From Mytilus galloprovincialis (Eukaryota > Mollusca > Bivalvia > Mytilida > Mytilidae), in contig NC_134845.1 in the NCBI RefSeq assembly GCF_965363235.1, forward strand, positions 25,174,524 through 25,238,523: a stretch of 64,000 nt of DNA, given 5' to 3'. How positions within the stretch are numbered: the first letter of the stretch is position 1; each line of letters begins with the position of its first letter. Under the pieces are notes generated by a model, which saw only the letters and a list, made by a program, of their open reading frames with translations, searched no databases and was not told where the DNA came from. Position numbers and translations under genes: made by a program. Positions 34,729-47,400 of the stretch are shown one piece after another.

Positions 34729-37700
34729 CTAAAATAAAATAATAATGCCATGATTAAGGATGTACTTAGGTGAGGTTTTGGAATTTGTGTCAAATGTTCG
34801 GACTCCTTGGTGTTTTTCCATACAATACAATGTAAAATATTTTGCCCCATAACACCCATTTATTTTTTCATATAAGACTTAATAGCTCATGAAAGTTATT
34901 TACCAAAATTTTTGAAGATTCTTGATTTTCTTTTTTTTTTGTTTTGTGACCCAAATAATACAATGCAAATATAAGGTAAAAGTCCAAGTCAGCCTTTTCC
35001 CGCCATATTTTAAATCTGAAATATCTCGAAAAGGAGGTCCATGACCTATCAATATTTTTAGCTTATTTTTATCCTTAATTAATGTTCTACCAGCTTATAA
35101 TATCTATTTTAAATTCTTAATTTACTAATTTTCACCTAACCTCACCTCAGTACATCCTTAAAACTAGATTTTAAATTTTGATGCAATAGCTAATGAAAAA
35201 GCTTGATGTATTTTATCTAAATGGCCTTTTCTGTTCCTAAAATTTTTAAATCCTTGAAATAAATGAACTGTTTTGATATAAATAAGGCAGTCAGTTGACC
35301 CAATGGAATTCTTTCATATTTTGCATGTTGGGTTCATTTATAACTGACTATACAGTATGGTTTTCTCATTGTTAACAGCTGTATGGTTGCTTATAATTGC
35401 TTACATCCACTTCATTTGAACTTTAGTGGATACTTGTCTCATTGGCAATTGTACCACATCTCATTTTTATTTTGGAATCATTAGTTTCTCAATTCGTTTT
35501 TCTTTTTTGTATTATTAATGCAGACAGATTGGAAACATCATTTCCTGAGCATTACAGGTTGGCTATACAAATAACAATTTAGAAAAATAAATGACTAAAA
35601 CATTGGATAAGTTTAAAGTAAACCAGATCCCAATGACCTCAGTTTATCGAGGTTTGATAGTATATAAACATTCAATTAAAATAAATCCTTTTGTTGATGA
35701 GAATTTGTTTTTAAAATATGTGAGTTATCATACAAAGTGTGTTGTGGGACATACAACGGGAGGGATTACAGTATACCATAACAAGTCCTGTCTATAAAAG
35801 ACTTAAAACCCTACATTTATTTTGTAGCTAACCAAGACACTTTTTCTAAAATAAAGCATGAAGCTTTCGGCAAGGCCTATTACATATAATACTAAGTTCT
35901 TCTATATAATTAGGATTATAAACAGACAGACAAACAAAAATTATCTTATGAAAAATCTAACTGATAGGAGTTTGAAATAAAAATAGAGAATATTTATTTT
36001 ACAGCTATTGTTAATATCTACAGAAAGAGGAATAAAAATACTGTGTAAAAGGACATTTGTGTAAGGGGTTTCTTTTTAGTAATTTTTTTTTTTAATTACT
36101 ACATTGCAGTCATTTGTTTTCATGAGTACCCATTTCTGTGGTATTTTTAAGAATATTTGATTTCTAAGTTATACATAAGTCTGCATATATATACAATCTA
36201 TAGAAAATTTATATTTTGTTGAACATTTTATTTGTGGTTCACCTATGGCTATGAAATTAATGAAAATTTGCTTCCAACTAATGAGAAGTAATTCACAGTA
36301 TCCTGGCATTTTTGTATTTACCTTATTAGCACCTTCTAAACTTGTGATTAACTTTTTTAGATCTTCTCTGTTTAACTCTATGGAATGTACTTGCTGGCCT
36401 TGTTGACTTTGGACATCTAAGTCTAATGATGTAATGGGTTCTTGAACAGAGGCTATCTTGTCACTTGATAAGGCCAACTACAAATATAAATGCTTTATAA
36501 GACAGCAATCCAACAAAAAGCATGTACATGAAAATGTCAAGATTATTGTAGTATGTAGAAATATTTCAAAATATGAAATTTTGGATCAAATTTACTTGGT
36601 TTAATTCTAACATTTCTTTTTAATGATTGTAACATTTTTTAAACATTGTTAAAGGTGTCAGACCAATTTAAAATCCCTATCTGTTCAACCAAATTTTTCA
36701 ATTTTCACAGCTTTCTAAATATTTTTCCTTAATTTTAACTTCATAGAAACCAGGTATATCCTGAATTGTACATGCATCACCTTTCTACATGCCAATTTTA
36801 AACCCATGTTTAAAATCTCCTCAGAAAGAATTACCTTTGGGAAAATAACTGTTCAAAACGAGTAGAATGGAAGGTTTGCTTTCTGATTACAACACCCTAC
36901 CTTTTTTCACATTATACATAATGGGTATCTTATTTCATTTTTGCAAAAATACAGAGTTGGCTGAGTTCATGGGTGTATGTAGATAAAGATGCATTACAAA
37001 ATAAACAGAGTTTCAAAAATATAATTTTTAATAAAAGTAAATTTTTACAGATACATAGAATTCAATCAAACCACATAAGGATATGATTATGAACAAAAAG
37101 TACATAAGATGGCTTTTAACTGACTGTGCCTTGAAATTCAAAGGATTAGGCAAATAAATCACATGTTTTCTCATTTTATATACTTCCTTTATTTCGATAT
37201 GTTCTAGTTTTTGCTAACCTTAACTTGCCAATCAAAGTCAGTGAGGACTGCATCTGATATAGAACTGGTTTCTGTTTTTAATGATTGTCGTACATCATCT
37301 CTCCGTACAATTATCACATCTAACACTATCTGTTTATGTCCATCAGGTAAATCTGAAAGTATCTCCAATATCTACAAAAGATGAATAGGAAAACATTTTT
37401 TAAGCTACTTAAACATATATATATTATGTAGAAATCTCAAGTTTTAAAATGAATATAACACTCAATAAATTTGGTGATTTCAAAGCACTTTTCTTGATTT
37501 ATTTCATCAGTTTCACTTAAACTCTGAAATTTGAAAGCTTTGGTATCTTCTTTTTATCTACTACAGAATCTGCCATATAGGATAATACAATACTGTTGTA
37601 CAATCTGTCTTTATTTTGAACCATCTTATGGATCCATATCACTTCATTGTAATAGTAACAAAAGGAAATCAGCATTCAAAGGGAGATAATATAAGACTGG

Positions 37701-40446
37701 ATGGTACTTTTAATGTCTTTAATGCATTTCTTTTGGTGGTTATTAAATGCCAAGTGGAACAGATTCCATGCATTTTCAGCAAAAAAATATATTTTGCCAG
37801 TAAAGAGATCTAGTTTTGTTAAATACAAAGATTTTAAAATATTGAAAATAGAAGTAGGTCAATTAATAATCAGGTTTCCTTTTGAATATTTGGTTAACAT
37901 GATCTTAATCTGATGAAGATTTTATTTAGCTAACCTTCAATGGATAAATTTATATATATTGCATATTAATTTCAACTGAAAACATCTGTAAATCCTATCA
38001 AAAAAATGTGCAGGTCTTCTCACAGCAAATGAAATAAAGGATAATGATCATTGTTGGGTTTTTTTCAAAATAAATTATTGTGTTTTTTTTTGGTTTCAGA
38101 ACAATTTTTTTTTCAATCAACTTATTATCAAGTAAAAAGACTACCTTCCTTTACCTTATTGATTACAATTCATATGGTGAATCTAAAACTTAAACCGATA
38201 AGTTTATGATTAATATTTAATTGTTCAGTAGGGTTCCTGACCTGATCTTTTGTAGTATCTTCTTTAACAACCTGTTTTACAAGTCCTGTATAGGCATCGG
38301 ACAAATTCCACCACTCTGGAAGTGTAAACACTTCTCCATACTCTTGATAGATTGGTCGCCCAAGTTTACATATACCATCAACAATGCTGTGAAGGACCTA
38401 CAAATATATAAAACAATCTTTAAAATATTTTGATCAAGAAGTTAAATCATGTAAATTGGTATATGGTAGTTAAACATGTTAAAAATTCAGATTTTTTTTT
38501 TTATTCTGATCATTTATACGTTTTTCTTTGAAAGATCAAGAAATACTGTGGATTCAATCTGAATTAATATCATACTTGAAACTTCACCAGTCAACCATTG
38601 TCTTTCACTGAACTTGTTCTAAAGGGATTAATAATAAAAACATTGGAAATTTATCATAGCAGAAAATGAATTAAAAATTTGTACTTTGACCATTTTGGTA
38701 GCATGCTGCATTACTAGTAACAGCAATTGCTTAAAAAGCAAATGTGTAGTACAAACTTTCCAAGGTCTATCATTTTTTTCAATTTTTTTATAACAATTGG
38801 GATGATATGTAAGCGACCACTTTCTATTGTAAACATGTAATTAATATCCTGTATGTAACTTGGGCAGATGGTATATAGATATTTTTTTTTTACAGAGGTG
38901 CATTTTCTTAAGGGGTGACATCAATATCATTTTCCTGATAAAATACATAGATTAAGTCCAAGATGCTTTCAAAATGAATGCCAATTAGGCATCCCACTGA
39001 TTTAAAGAATCTAACTATAAGAATAAGCATTCTGCTGCTGACTTCTCATTATCTACAGCACAAGAAAATCAACTATCATCTAAAAATATTTTTTTTATTT
39101 CTGTAGTATTTTCATGTACAGATCAGCTGAAGATAATATAACTTTAGGACTTCTCAACTTTAGAACAGATCAATCTGACAACGTATCTACATGTACATTT
39201 GTATTTGTGTCTTACAACTACATTATTTCTTTACTCTACACAGGCCATGACTGCCATTTTCACTGTCTTGGGTTGAAAGCTATGACTTAAAGACAGACAA
39301 GTGATAGATTTGCATGAAATTTAATGTTTGTGTCTGATGATATTTTAAAATTTCTATTCAAAATTTAGTCAGCATTATTTAACAGTTGTATTTGGGGACC
39401 AGCTTCTCCTTCATGTTCTTAGATATACTGTGCAGTCTGGTGTATCAGTGCACCTAAGACTTTTGGTTTAACATTTGCTATCTCTAAACCAAAAATCGTC
39501 GTATTGTGTGAGCAAATTCATGACATACTTTAAATTAATTTTATGAAATCTTCTTTATGGTTGGTGTTATTCTTTACACTTTAAATAATGTGTGTCCAAA
39601 ATTAGGGAAACGTCAGCCCAGTCTTTACAGTTTTTCAAATGTTCTGTGATTTTGAGCATGCATTTTATAAATAACTGATTTAAAATGCAAGAAATATTTT
39701 ACATTACCAAAATTAGTTCAGTTTGATGAAAGAGACAGCCAAGGATGCAGAGCAGAATTTAGTTCATTTTGATAAAAGTATGACTTAAAACGAAACCAAT
39801 TTCATTTGATGAGTTTTTTACTTGAGCGCAGCCATTTTATGAGCCATTTTATGAGCATAACATGGTATTCAGAATTAAAAGTATGGCTAATCCTGATTGG
39901 TTGTTATGTGCGCCCGTTATTTTTTATTATTAATAGGCCAAACAAATTATTTTCCTTAGCCCTAACGGAAATGAGATGTCTTTTCAACGCGAAGACGATA
40001 CACATATTTTTAAGTGCAAAATTGATAAGCATGGGAGACAAGTACAAAATACGTTAAGAAAAGCAACGCGAACCTATATTTTTTGGACCAAAAAAATACT
40101 GTCTGAATAACTTTTCAGTAACTCTAGCAAGGTTTCGTTTAAAAAATCAACTTTCTGAAGTCTGTATCTCAAAAAAGGCTATCATTGTCGTCTATGGAAA
40201 AATTAATTGTTTATTTCAATCTATAGTCATTATTTTTTGGACTATATAGTAAATGTCCAATAGTATAGAAATGTGTTCCAACACGAAACAGCAAAGTTTC
40301 CAGGGGAACTATGGCTCGGCAGAACAAATATTCGTTGACATATATGTGGAGTATACTTCTTTTTTCGCTTAGCGTACACGTTTGGTCTGCTTAGAGTCAA
40401 GTTTTCCTAAAAACAAAAGACACTCCCTCTGATTTTGGTCAGTCAT
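34705..40446 (-). CDS. COMMD8: COMM domain-containing protein 8 (COMMD8), complete
   Basis: Model complement(join(34705..34728, 36322..36477, 37219..37371, 38242..38397, 40378..40446)): 185 residues, against 183 in the human protein as I recall it. All internal junctions are phase 0 with GT/AG borders. The N-terminal helical region (about 1-115) contains VLHSIVDGIC near its start. The COMM domain (about 117-185) begins DFDWQVKLALSSDKIA, which is nearly identical to vertebrate COMMD8, and ends SLEGANK-VVQQLKS. COMMD proteins assemble into a ring that, with CCDC22 and CCDC93, forms part of the Commander complex for endosomal recycling of membrane proteins; they have also been linked to NF-kB control. 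That role is family knowledge. The first exon is the least certain piece because its donor (CGT|gtacgc) is weak, but its spacing to VLH matches the human N-terminus. The gene is divergent from ATP10. Confidence 0.88.
34755..35160. mobile_element. 406-bp inverted-repeat element in COMMD8 intron 4
   Basis: Left end TAAGGATGTACTTAGGTGAGG and right end CCTCACCTCAGTACATCCTTA are inverted copies with one mismatch. AT-rich interior without coding. Typical MITE layout, lying just upstream of the tiny last coding exon of COMMD8. Confidence 0.75.
36322..36477 (-). CDS. COMMD8: COMMD8 exon 4 (residues 127-178)
   Basis: 52 codons between an atttgtag acceptor and an AAG|gtaaat donor. It encodes the core of the COMM domain: LALSSDKIA, a LDLDV strand, and the NREDLKKLITSLE helix. 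Phase 0 at both ends. Confidence 0.92.
37219..37371 (-). CDS. COMMD8: COMMD8 exon 3 (residues 76-126)
   Basis: 51 codons between a ttttgtag acceptor and an AAG|gttagc donor. It encodes a linker helix with VRRDDVRQSL and the start of the COMM domain, ending DFDWQVK, the hallmark conserved Trp segment. Phase 0 at both ends. Confidence 0.9.
38242..38397 (-). CDS. COMMD8: COMMD8 exon 2 (residues 24-75)
   Basis: 52 codons between a tttgtag acceptor (38398-38399) and a CAG|gtcagg donor. It encodes the helical N-terminal half, with VLHSIVDGIC, IYQEY and PEWW aligned to the vertebrate HKIIDGIC, VYQDY and SEEW segments. Phase 0 at both ends. Confidence 0.85.
40378..40446 (-). CDS. COMMD8: COMMD8 exon 1 (residues 1-23)
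   Basis: Reading on the minus strand from ATG at 40446, 23 codons encode a short leader containing CLLFLGKLDSKQTKR. KL followed by seven residues and then (V/L)LH matches the human COMMD8 N-terminus in spacing. The donor after CGT is gtacgc, weak but usable. Without this exon there is no in-frame Met close before exon 2. Confidence 0.6.
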
Positions 40447-41042
40447 TTTGAGATCATGTGCTCAACATGAAATCACGTGATTGAACAAGCACCTGTTGTC
40501 AACTTCGTTTTAATTGGATCATTAGTAAACCTTTCACCAATCGAACTCGCTGTTATGAATGGTATCTATGTTGTGGTGACGTAGTTGTGTATGTACACAA
40601 AAGACTTGTAAAAATCGATTAAAAAAATGCATTCCAGTTTGGGACATGTGTTTGGAAGTTACCCTGGGTGATGTCCACCCGAACGTTAAGGTTATGGTTG
40701 TCTTCAACTGATTATTAAGTCAACCATGTCTGTATTGTAAACCATGACATAGAACGACGGAATTGGTTTTACCTTCATTCCAGGTCATGGTTGAAAAGGA
40801 TTGCAAAACTGCACGTTAACATATGAAAAGATTGTAAATTGTATTGGAAATTAGTATGATGGTGAAATATTTATATTTTGAAAGGATGATTTTGATTTAG
40901 TTTATTGTGATTATTCTGGAAATGTGCTTAAAAAATATTTTCACGTGTTGGCAAGGTATAAGTATAACCGGAAACTAGTGATATACTGATAACAGTATAA
41001 CAAAAACAACAAAACGATATATTCAGCACTATAAGATTCAGA
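40447..41042. promoter_or_regulatory. Divergent promoter region shared by COMMD8 and ATP10
   Basis: 596 bp separate the two start codons, which point away from each other. The interval holds two CACGTG E-boxes (40474-40479, inside the palindrome TCACGTGA, and 40942-40947), CCAAT-type boxes on both strands (40513-40517 and 40537-40541) and an ETS-type CCGGAA (40968-40973). No TATA box stands out. The head-to-head layout suggests a bidirectional promoter; the individual sites are short matches that could be chance. Confidence 0.5.
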
Positions 41043-41443
41043 ATGGGAAACTTTTTCGACAAGACTAACAAATCTGGACCAAAGACACGCACTGTCACAC
41101 CAAATCATACTCAACCACCTGACTTGGCCCCTAATGCAAAGGGTCACCCAAATAGGACATTCAAATCAAATAGAATTAGGACTACAAAGTATTCAATAAT
41201 AACTTTTATACCAAAGAATTTGTTTGAACAGTTTCATCGATTCGCTAATTTGTATTTCATATTTGTGGTATGTTTGAACTGGGTACCTCAAGTTGCAGCG
41301 TTTGGAAAAGAAATAGCTATGATTCCAGTGATATTTGTTTTACTAGTAACTGCTATTAAAGATGCATATGAAGATTTCAGAAGATACAAGTCTGATAAAT
41401 GTATAAATCATAAAACTTGTAGAGTCTACAAACATCATTCTAG
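41043..41443 (+). CDS. ATP10: ATP10 exon 1 (residues 1-133)
   Basis: Starts at ATG 41043 and ends at the AG|gtgagg donor. It encodes a polar N-terminus with [21 protein letters not shown]1, the short loop [12 protein letters not shown] and M2 ending [15 protein letters not shown], all typical P4 landmarks. An upstream non-coding exon cannot be excluded. Confidence 0.9.
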
Positions 41444-44400
41444 GTGAGGTCATATATATATAACTTTTTCGTTTTTGTCCCAGATTTCACAGTTTCAAAA
41501 CATATATGTACATGTTACTTAAGTACAGACTCAAATAGTCGACATTTCAAATTCATGTTTTTTCTTGTAATTAACACACATCACAATGCTTATATTATAA
41601 AGTCACAGTGAGAACCAAATGTTCAAATCAATGACACATTTTCCATGTTTTCTATGGTGATTAACCATACACATGTAGGTCTACAGGTGTAACACATTCA
41701 TAAAAAAACATCTTGAGGCTGGTGGATTCTTGTTGGTTATCAATTACTTGATTCAGATTGATATGAATTTCTCTAATTAAACTGCCACTGTATTTTACAA
41801 TAATTATGAGGGCCAGGGTCCTCAACTGTTTTAATGCTTAATAAGGGTACATTCATAAGTGCTGAGTCTTATACCTACATATGTGTACATGTACATGTAG
41901 GTCACACATTCACAGATTTGTAGCTGGATAAGATACGGGTAGGATCCATCATCATTCGTGGCAATTTGTATTGTCCGTAGATTTACGTACATGTATTGTA
42001 GCCGTCGTAACACATACATGTAATAGTACTTGTATATCCATAACAATTTTTGAACATGTACAAAATTTTCTCCTGGCACTCTGGCTTCCTCCACCCACAA
42101 AAACTGACTTCCACAATGTAAATGTACATTTAGCCAAGGCAAAGTGCTAAAAGTGGTGCTAACCACTGACAAATGTATCAATCAATATTGTTCTTCAAGA
42201 CAGAGATATCAATCATAATATTAAAACCTCCAACAGATTACAAATGTAAGTGTAAAGACATCATACATGTAATTAATATGAGTAAAGCATGTAACATAGT
42301 TATAAAGAAATTTATAATCATTGTTATTGTTATAATTGTAATTATAATCAAACAGTAATGTACAATTTTTATTAAAAACAAACATACAATTATGTATATC
42401 ATGTTAATGTCAGAAATTATTGTGTGCATATAATGTATTTATCATGTTTATTCCGATTTATTATTGCAATTTTTGAAGAATAGACAAAAATCAGTGATAG
42501 TCATTACATCAGTACATGTACATTTGTACATATGCATGTAGTATCCCTACATGTTAATTATTGTGATTTCAAGTAAAACGATAAATGTATCCAATGCTTA
42601 CAGGGTTTAAAAGCACCATGGTACCCTGGTATTATATTTTCTACCATGGACCCAGGGTTCTGACTAAGGCAAGTCCATGAGTCCTGGACTCATGTCAAAT
42701 CTGTCTATCTGGACTCATCACTTTCAAAACTGGCGAGTCCACAGATGCATCAAGATCACAGTTAAACACAAATATCATCATTTAATAGCAAAAGTTTAAA
42801 AGTAATCTGAATTTAATGTCATTTCATTGCTCTAGCTGTAAGGCCATGGAGACTTAAATATTACATTATATTGCAATAAAATATCTTCTTGCTGTTGGAC
42901 TCACCTTGGCCAAAAATGAAGAGTCCCTGGACTCACCTTCAACAATCGGATCCTTAGCAAGAACCCTGATGGTGCTACATGTATCTTGGAGGATTTTATC
43001 ATTGAATGTATAGCGGACATGGTGCTATTAATTTTGGAAAACCAGTGCTACATTTATGTTAATTTTCATGGTGTTATTTGAAAATTTTTTGGAGAGTACA
43101 GACTTATTATTTCAATGTGCATGTACATGTAACTCACATTTATATAAATAAAAACCTAGCAATAATTTCTGAATAAAAGTACATTTAATGATAACATTAT
43201 TTATTAATTTTTGAAATCAAGGTCAGCTTGGGAACATGTATTTAGGTATATGTATTAACACTGTCTGTTCTAAAAATCATTTGCAGAGTGAATCTGAGTG
43301 ATTCAATGTCAGATGTGACATGGTGACAGTTCTTAATTTCACATTTCATGTGTTTATACACAAATACAATAACATGTTTCACAGAAAAAGTCTTGTTTTT
43401 GTTGTTGTTGTGATCACTGCTGGCATGAAAATATAAAGAATATTAAATCATGATTATGAGCATGATGTGTGCATGTTTAATTTTATTTAGTATTGTTCAT
43501 GTTGTCTGTATAGATGTTTAGTTTGATCAATATTTACACGTAGGAAAGATTAAAATACATGTTCAAGTAACTAAAACATGAATGAAACGTTTTAAGATTT
43601 TTAAGAGTAAAAAATGTGCCTATTACATAACATTCCTAAAGAAAATACATATTTACAGTAGTATTATTTAAATCCTGAACATGCTGAATAAGGCAAACAA
43701 ATACATAGATACATTGCATAAGAAGTGGTACATGTATGAGTTCCAATGAGACAACTCTCAGGATCCATCCAAGTCACAATTTGTAAAAGAAAACCATTAT
43801 ACATTTGTGCATGTTCTTTGCTTATGTTGGTTAATATGTCTAAGTATATATGTTCATGTAAAAGGTGTTATAACAAACTGTTATATGTGTAAGTATCACT
43901 TTTTACTTGTTTCTAGAAAGTCATTTAAGAAAGCTTGATTCTAACTGTTAATTCAATTAAAATTTCATACTAACTTAAGGATTCTCCTTTCTGGGAAATG
44001 CCACTGAGATTTTAGCAATAGAGACAATGGTGAGAAGTGCATATTTTCCTGAAATTCCTGTGAATTTTCATCTTATAATCAGTTTACAACTTTTATGTGA
44101 ATTAAAGATATGTAGATATAAGATAAGTTCTCTTCGAATTCACATGTTTAGACCCTAAAGTTTTCTGACAATCTGAATAAACATGTACCTGTATCTAGAT
44201 GAACATCAAGAAAATCAACAATTGTACACAACATTGTAATATACTTTTTTTGTACATCTTCTCCTCATCAATGATCAATGCTGTTCCTAGCTGTAAACAT
44301 TTCTGTACTACTGCTAAGAAGAGGAACAGCTGTGTATCTTATTATGATTTCAGATTCCCATGGCAAACTTTTTAAAATGATTTTCTGGAAATAAGATACC

Positions 44401-47400
44401 AAAACCATCACAACTTGAAGCATGATATATATTATATATATATGCAATAATCATTTTGTAAATATTTTTTTTGTAAATTGTTTTATCATACATTTGATAA
44501 GAACTATAGAACTATATATGATATCTAAATGTTTTTCATCATGTATTTTCTTGTTTTAGTGATGGGGATGAACGATATGTAAAAACAGAATGGAAAGATA
44601 TATATGCCGGAGATATTGTACATTTATCATGTGATGAAATCATACCAGCTGATATATTATTATTACACAGCAGTGATCGCGCTGGTCTGTGTCATGTAGA
44701 AACCAGTAATTTAGACGGAGAGACAAATCTGAAGCAAAGACAAGTAGTAGAAGGCATTGATTATCAGGTAATTGTATAATAACAGGGGTCAATAAGTAGG
44801 ACATAGCTGAACAAATATCAGGTATCCGAGACAATTAATAAGAACTTTGTTTAATCAGAACATAAAATGTAACTTTTAGACAAGAACCATTTAAAAAGTA
44901 ACGAATAATATTTTTGTATGATCTAATAGATCATGTAGATTGGTATTGATTTTAGTTATATAAATGTCCTACATATTTCAGGATCTTTAATAGATGTTTG
45001 TAAATGTATTCAAAGTTGCTAACAAACAAGAAGTATTAAAAGTAAACTTATAAAAAAAGACACGAAGGGAGGACCTTAGTTGACAGGGATCAAGAAGTGC
45101 ATTTGTAATACATATATAAAGTACCTAGAAAATCAACCTTAAGATGTTAGACTATATATATATCAATCAGAATTTTAAATATGTATTTGTGATGCAACTA
45201 AACAACACAATATAAAAATTACAAACAAGCAAACAAATGGGTTGATGTAAATGTATGCTAAACAATAAACAATAACAAATATGCACAACACAAGAACAGT
45301 CTTTACGCTTAACCACACATCCTACAGTATTTGCTTGTCAAATTGTTTTCAGGCTTGTATAAATCTTCTCAACAAGCCAACAGATTCCAACAAAAAATGT
45401 TCAATAAACTGAGCTTCAGGCTTGTGGACTGAAAAGTTTATCATGAAGGTTGCAAGAGAAAGAAAAACTATCATTTAAAGTGTCTTGACTCATCAGATAA
45501 GAATAAAGCATATATATATAAGACACAGAAACCGTAAATCTAGAAATCATACACTTCTACTTTGAACAAAAAAATAGAACCATAAAAATAAGTGTTTATA
45601 GTTCATTCATGTATTTCATCTTTGAAATTGCTTACACAGGAAATTCACTGATTTTTTCAAAATTGGTATTCCTTTTCCTACAATACATTGTACATGTAGT
45701 TCATTTTTGTAGTTGGATGGCACATGCCGGCTAGGTTTTCTGATGTCCGTGTGTCTCTGTTTATCTTGTTGATCCCACTGATAAGTTGAAGTTTTGAGTT
45801 AAAATATTAAAGTAACCATGGATTTTGATCAAATCAACTTGAAAAAAATTTGCTAAAGATTCCTTGGCTTCTAAAAGGGAATGATTTAATATTTGGTCTG
45901 AAGCTTGATAATGTAACAAGTTAGCAATTGATGAATGATTTTAATATTTTGTCTGTGAATGAATTAAATATTTGGTCTTGGAAAGATCAGTTATACTTTG
46001 GTATACATGTTAACTCAATTAGTTGCATGCACTGATGCAGGTCCAGACCCAGTATTGGTCTTGTTTTGACTTAGTGTGAAACTGTGTTCTAATAAAATAT
46101 AATTGCTAGATGATTAGGATATATATCAAAATGGGACCATTTTAATTTTGACAAGGTGTTTTAATGCTAATTGCTGATATGTGAGGGAAAATGCATGTAC
46201 ATGTATTATGACTAAAGTGTGACGTACAAATGGCTTGTAAATACCTCAAGAGTTTTACTGTATTGATTTACAATACATTGTGATTTTCAAATTCAAGTGT
46301 TAGAAGTAGTGTTATCATACCTCTTCCCTTGAAGTGAATAATGGACAATACTTATCAAAAATGTTCTTCAAATAAGTTACCATGATAAATAAGTTTAAAA
46401 CATGTTGGTCTTTTTGAATGATTTTTGATAACAAAGAACTATGACAATAAAGTCTTAAGATGTTTGTAAATTAGAACCTAATTCTATCAGTTCTCACAAC
46501 CAAATCAGAAACTTTGAACAGGTTTAAGAATTAGATTTTCTCTTACGCATTTATTTCCACTGTTTTCAATCACAAACATCAGAAACTTCTATGAAACTAA
46601 AAATATTCTGATGATTAAAGGCTAGAATTTATTATAGTAAAATAACCCCACTGACACATGTAGTGCATGTAGGAAGTATACAAGAGATGTGTTTTCATGT
46701 TTTACATTTTAATTCCCATACTTATACATTAAAAGTTTTATACAATGTGAGTCAATGTTTTTTCAAGTGTACAAAAAACAAATAAGGAAATTCTTCAGCT
46801 GCTTATTGACCTTTTCCTGATGTGGTTTCCCTTAGATAGTAAATTCAAATGACAGTATTTCAATTTTTTTTATTTTTTTTGTGATTCAAGTTTAACTTTT
46901 TTGAAAAGTTCATACATCATGTACATAGTCATAAAATACTGAATTATATTTGAATTATTTTATCATGTTAATACTGTTTTTCAGACTGACTGTTTTACCT
47001 ATTGATTTTCATCATTTTCACTAAACCCAAAGTTTTGTGAAGAATACTTTTGGTCTTTTGGGTCTGAGAATATTACCTGAGATGTAATAATTATATATAC
47101 ATGTAGCAACAATGTTGTTTTTTATTTGTTTATTTATTTTGGTGATTAATCTTTTGGGGCAATCATATGTACAGTTTCACTTGTATAACAAAGGAGCAAA
47201 AGATACCAGAGGGACAGTCAAACTCATAGATTGAAAATAAACTGACAACGTCATTGCCAAAAAATAAAAAGACACAGACAGGTAGTCATTTTGTCAACAA
47301 GACAAAATTGATTATTAAGATACAAGCATGACAAGAAATATTTTTCTTTTCTTATTGATATTAAATTGACTGCCCTTAAAACAGTTTTATTGACTTAATT

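Noticed and set aside
39806..40057. 83-codon plus-strand frame opposite COMMD8 intron 1
   Set aside because: Contains short direct repeats and a repeat-like segment; no family resemblance.
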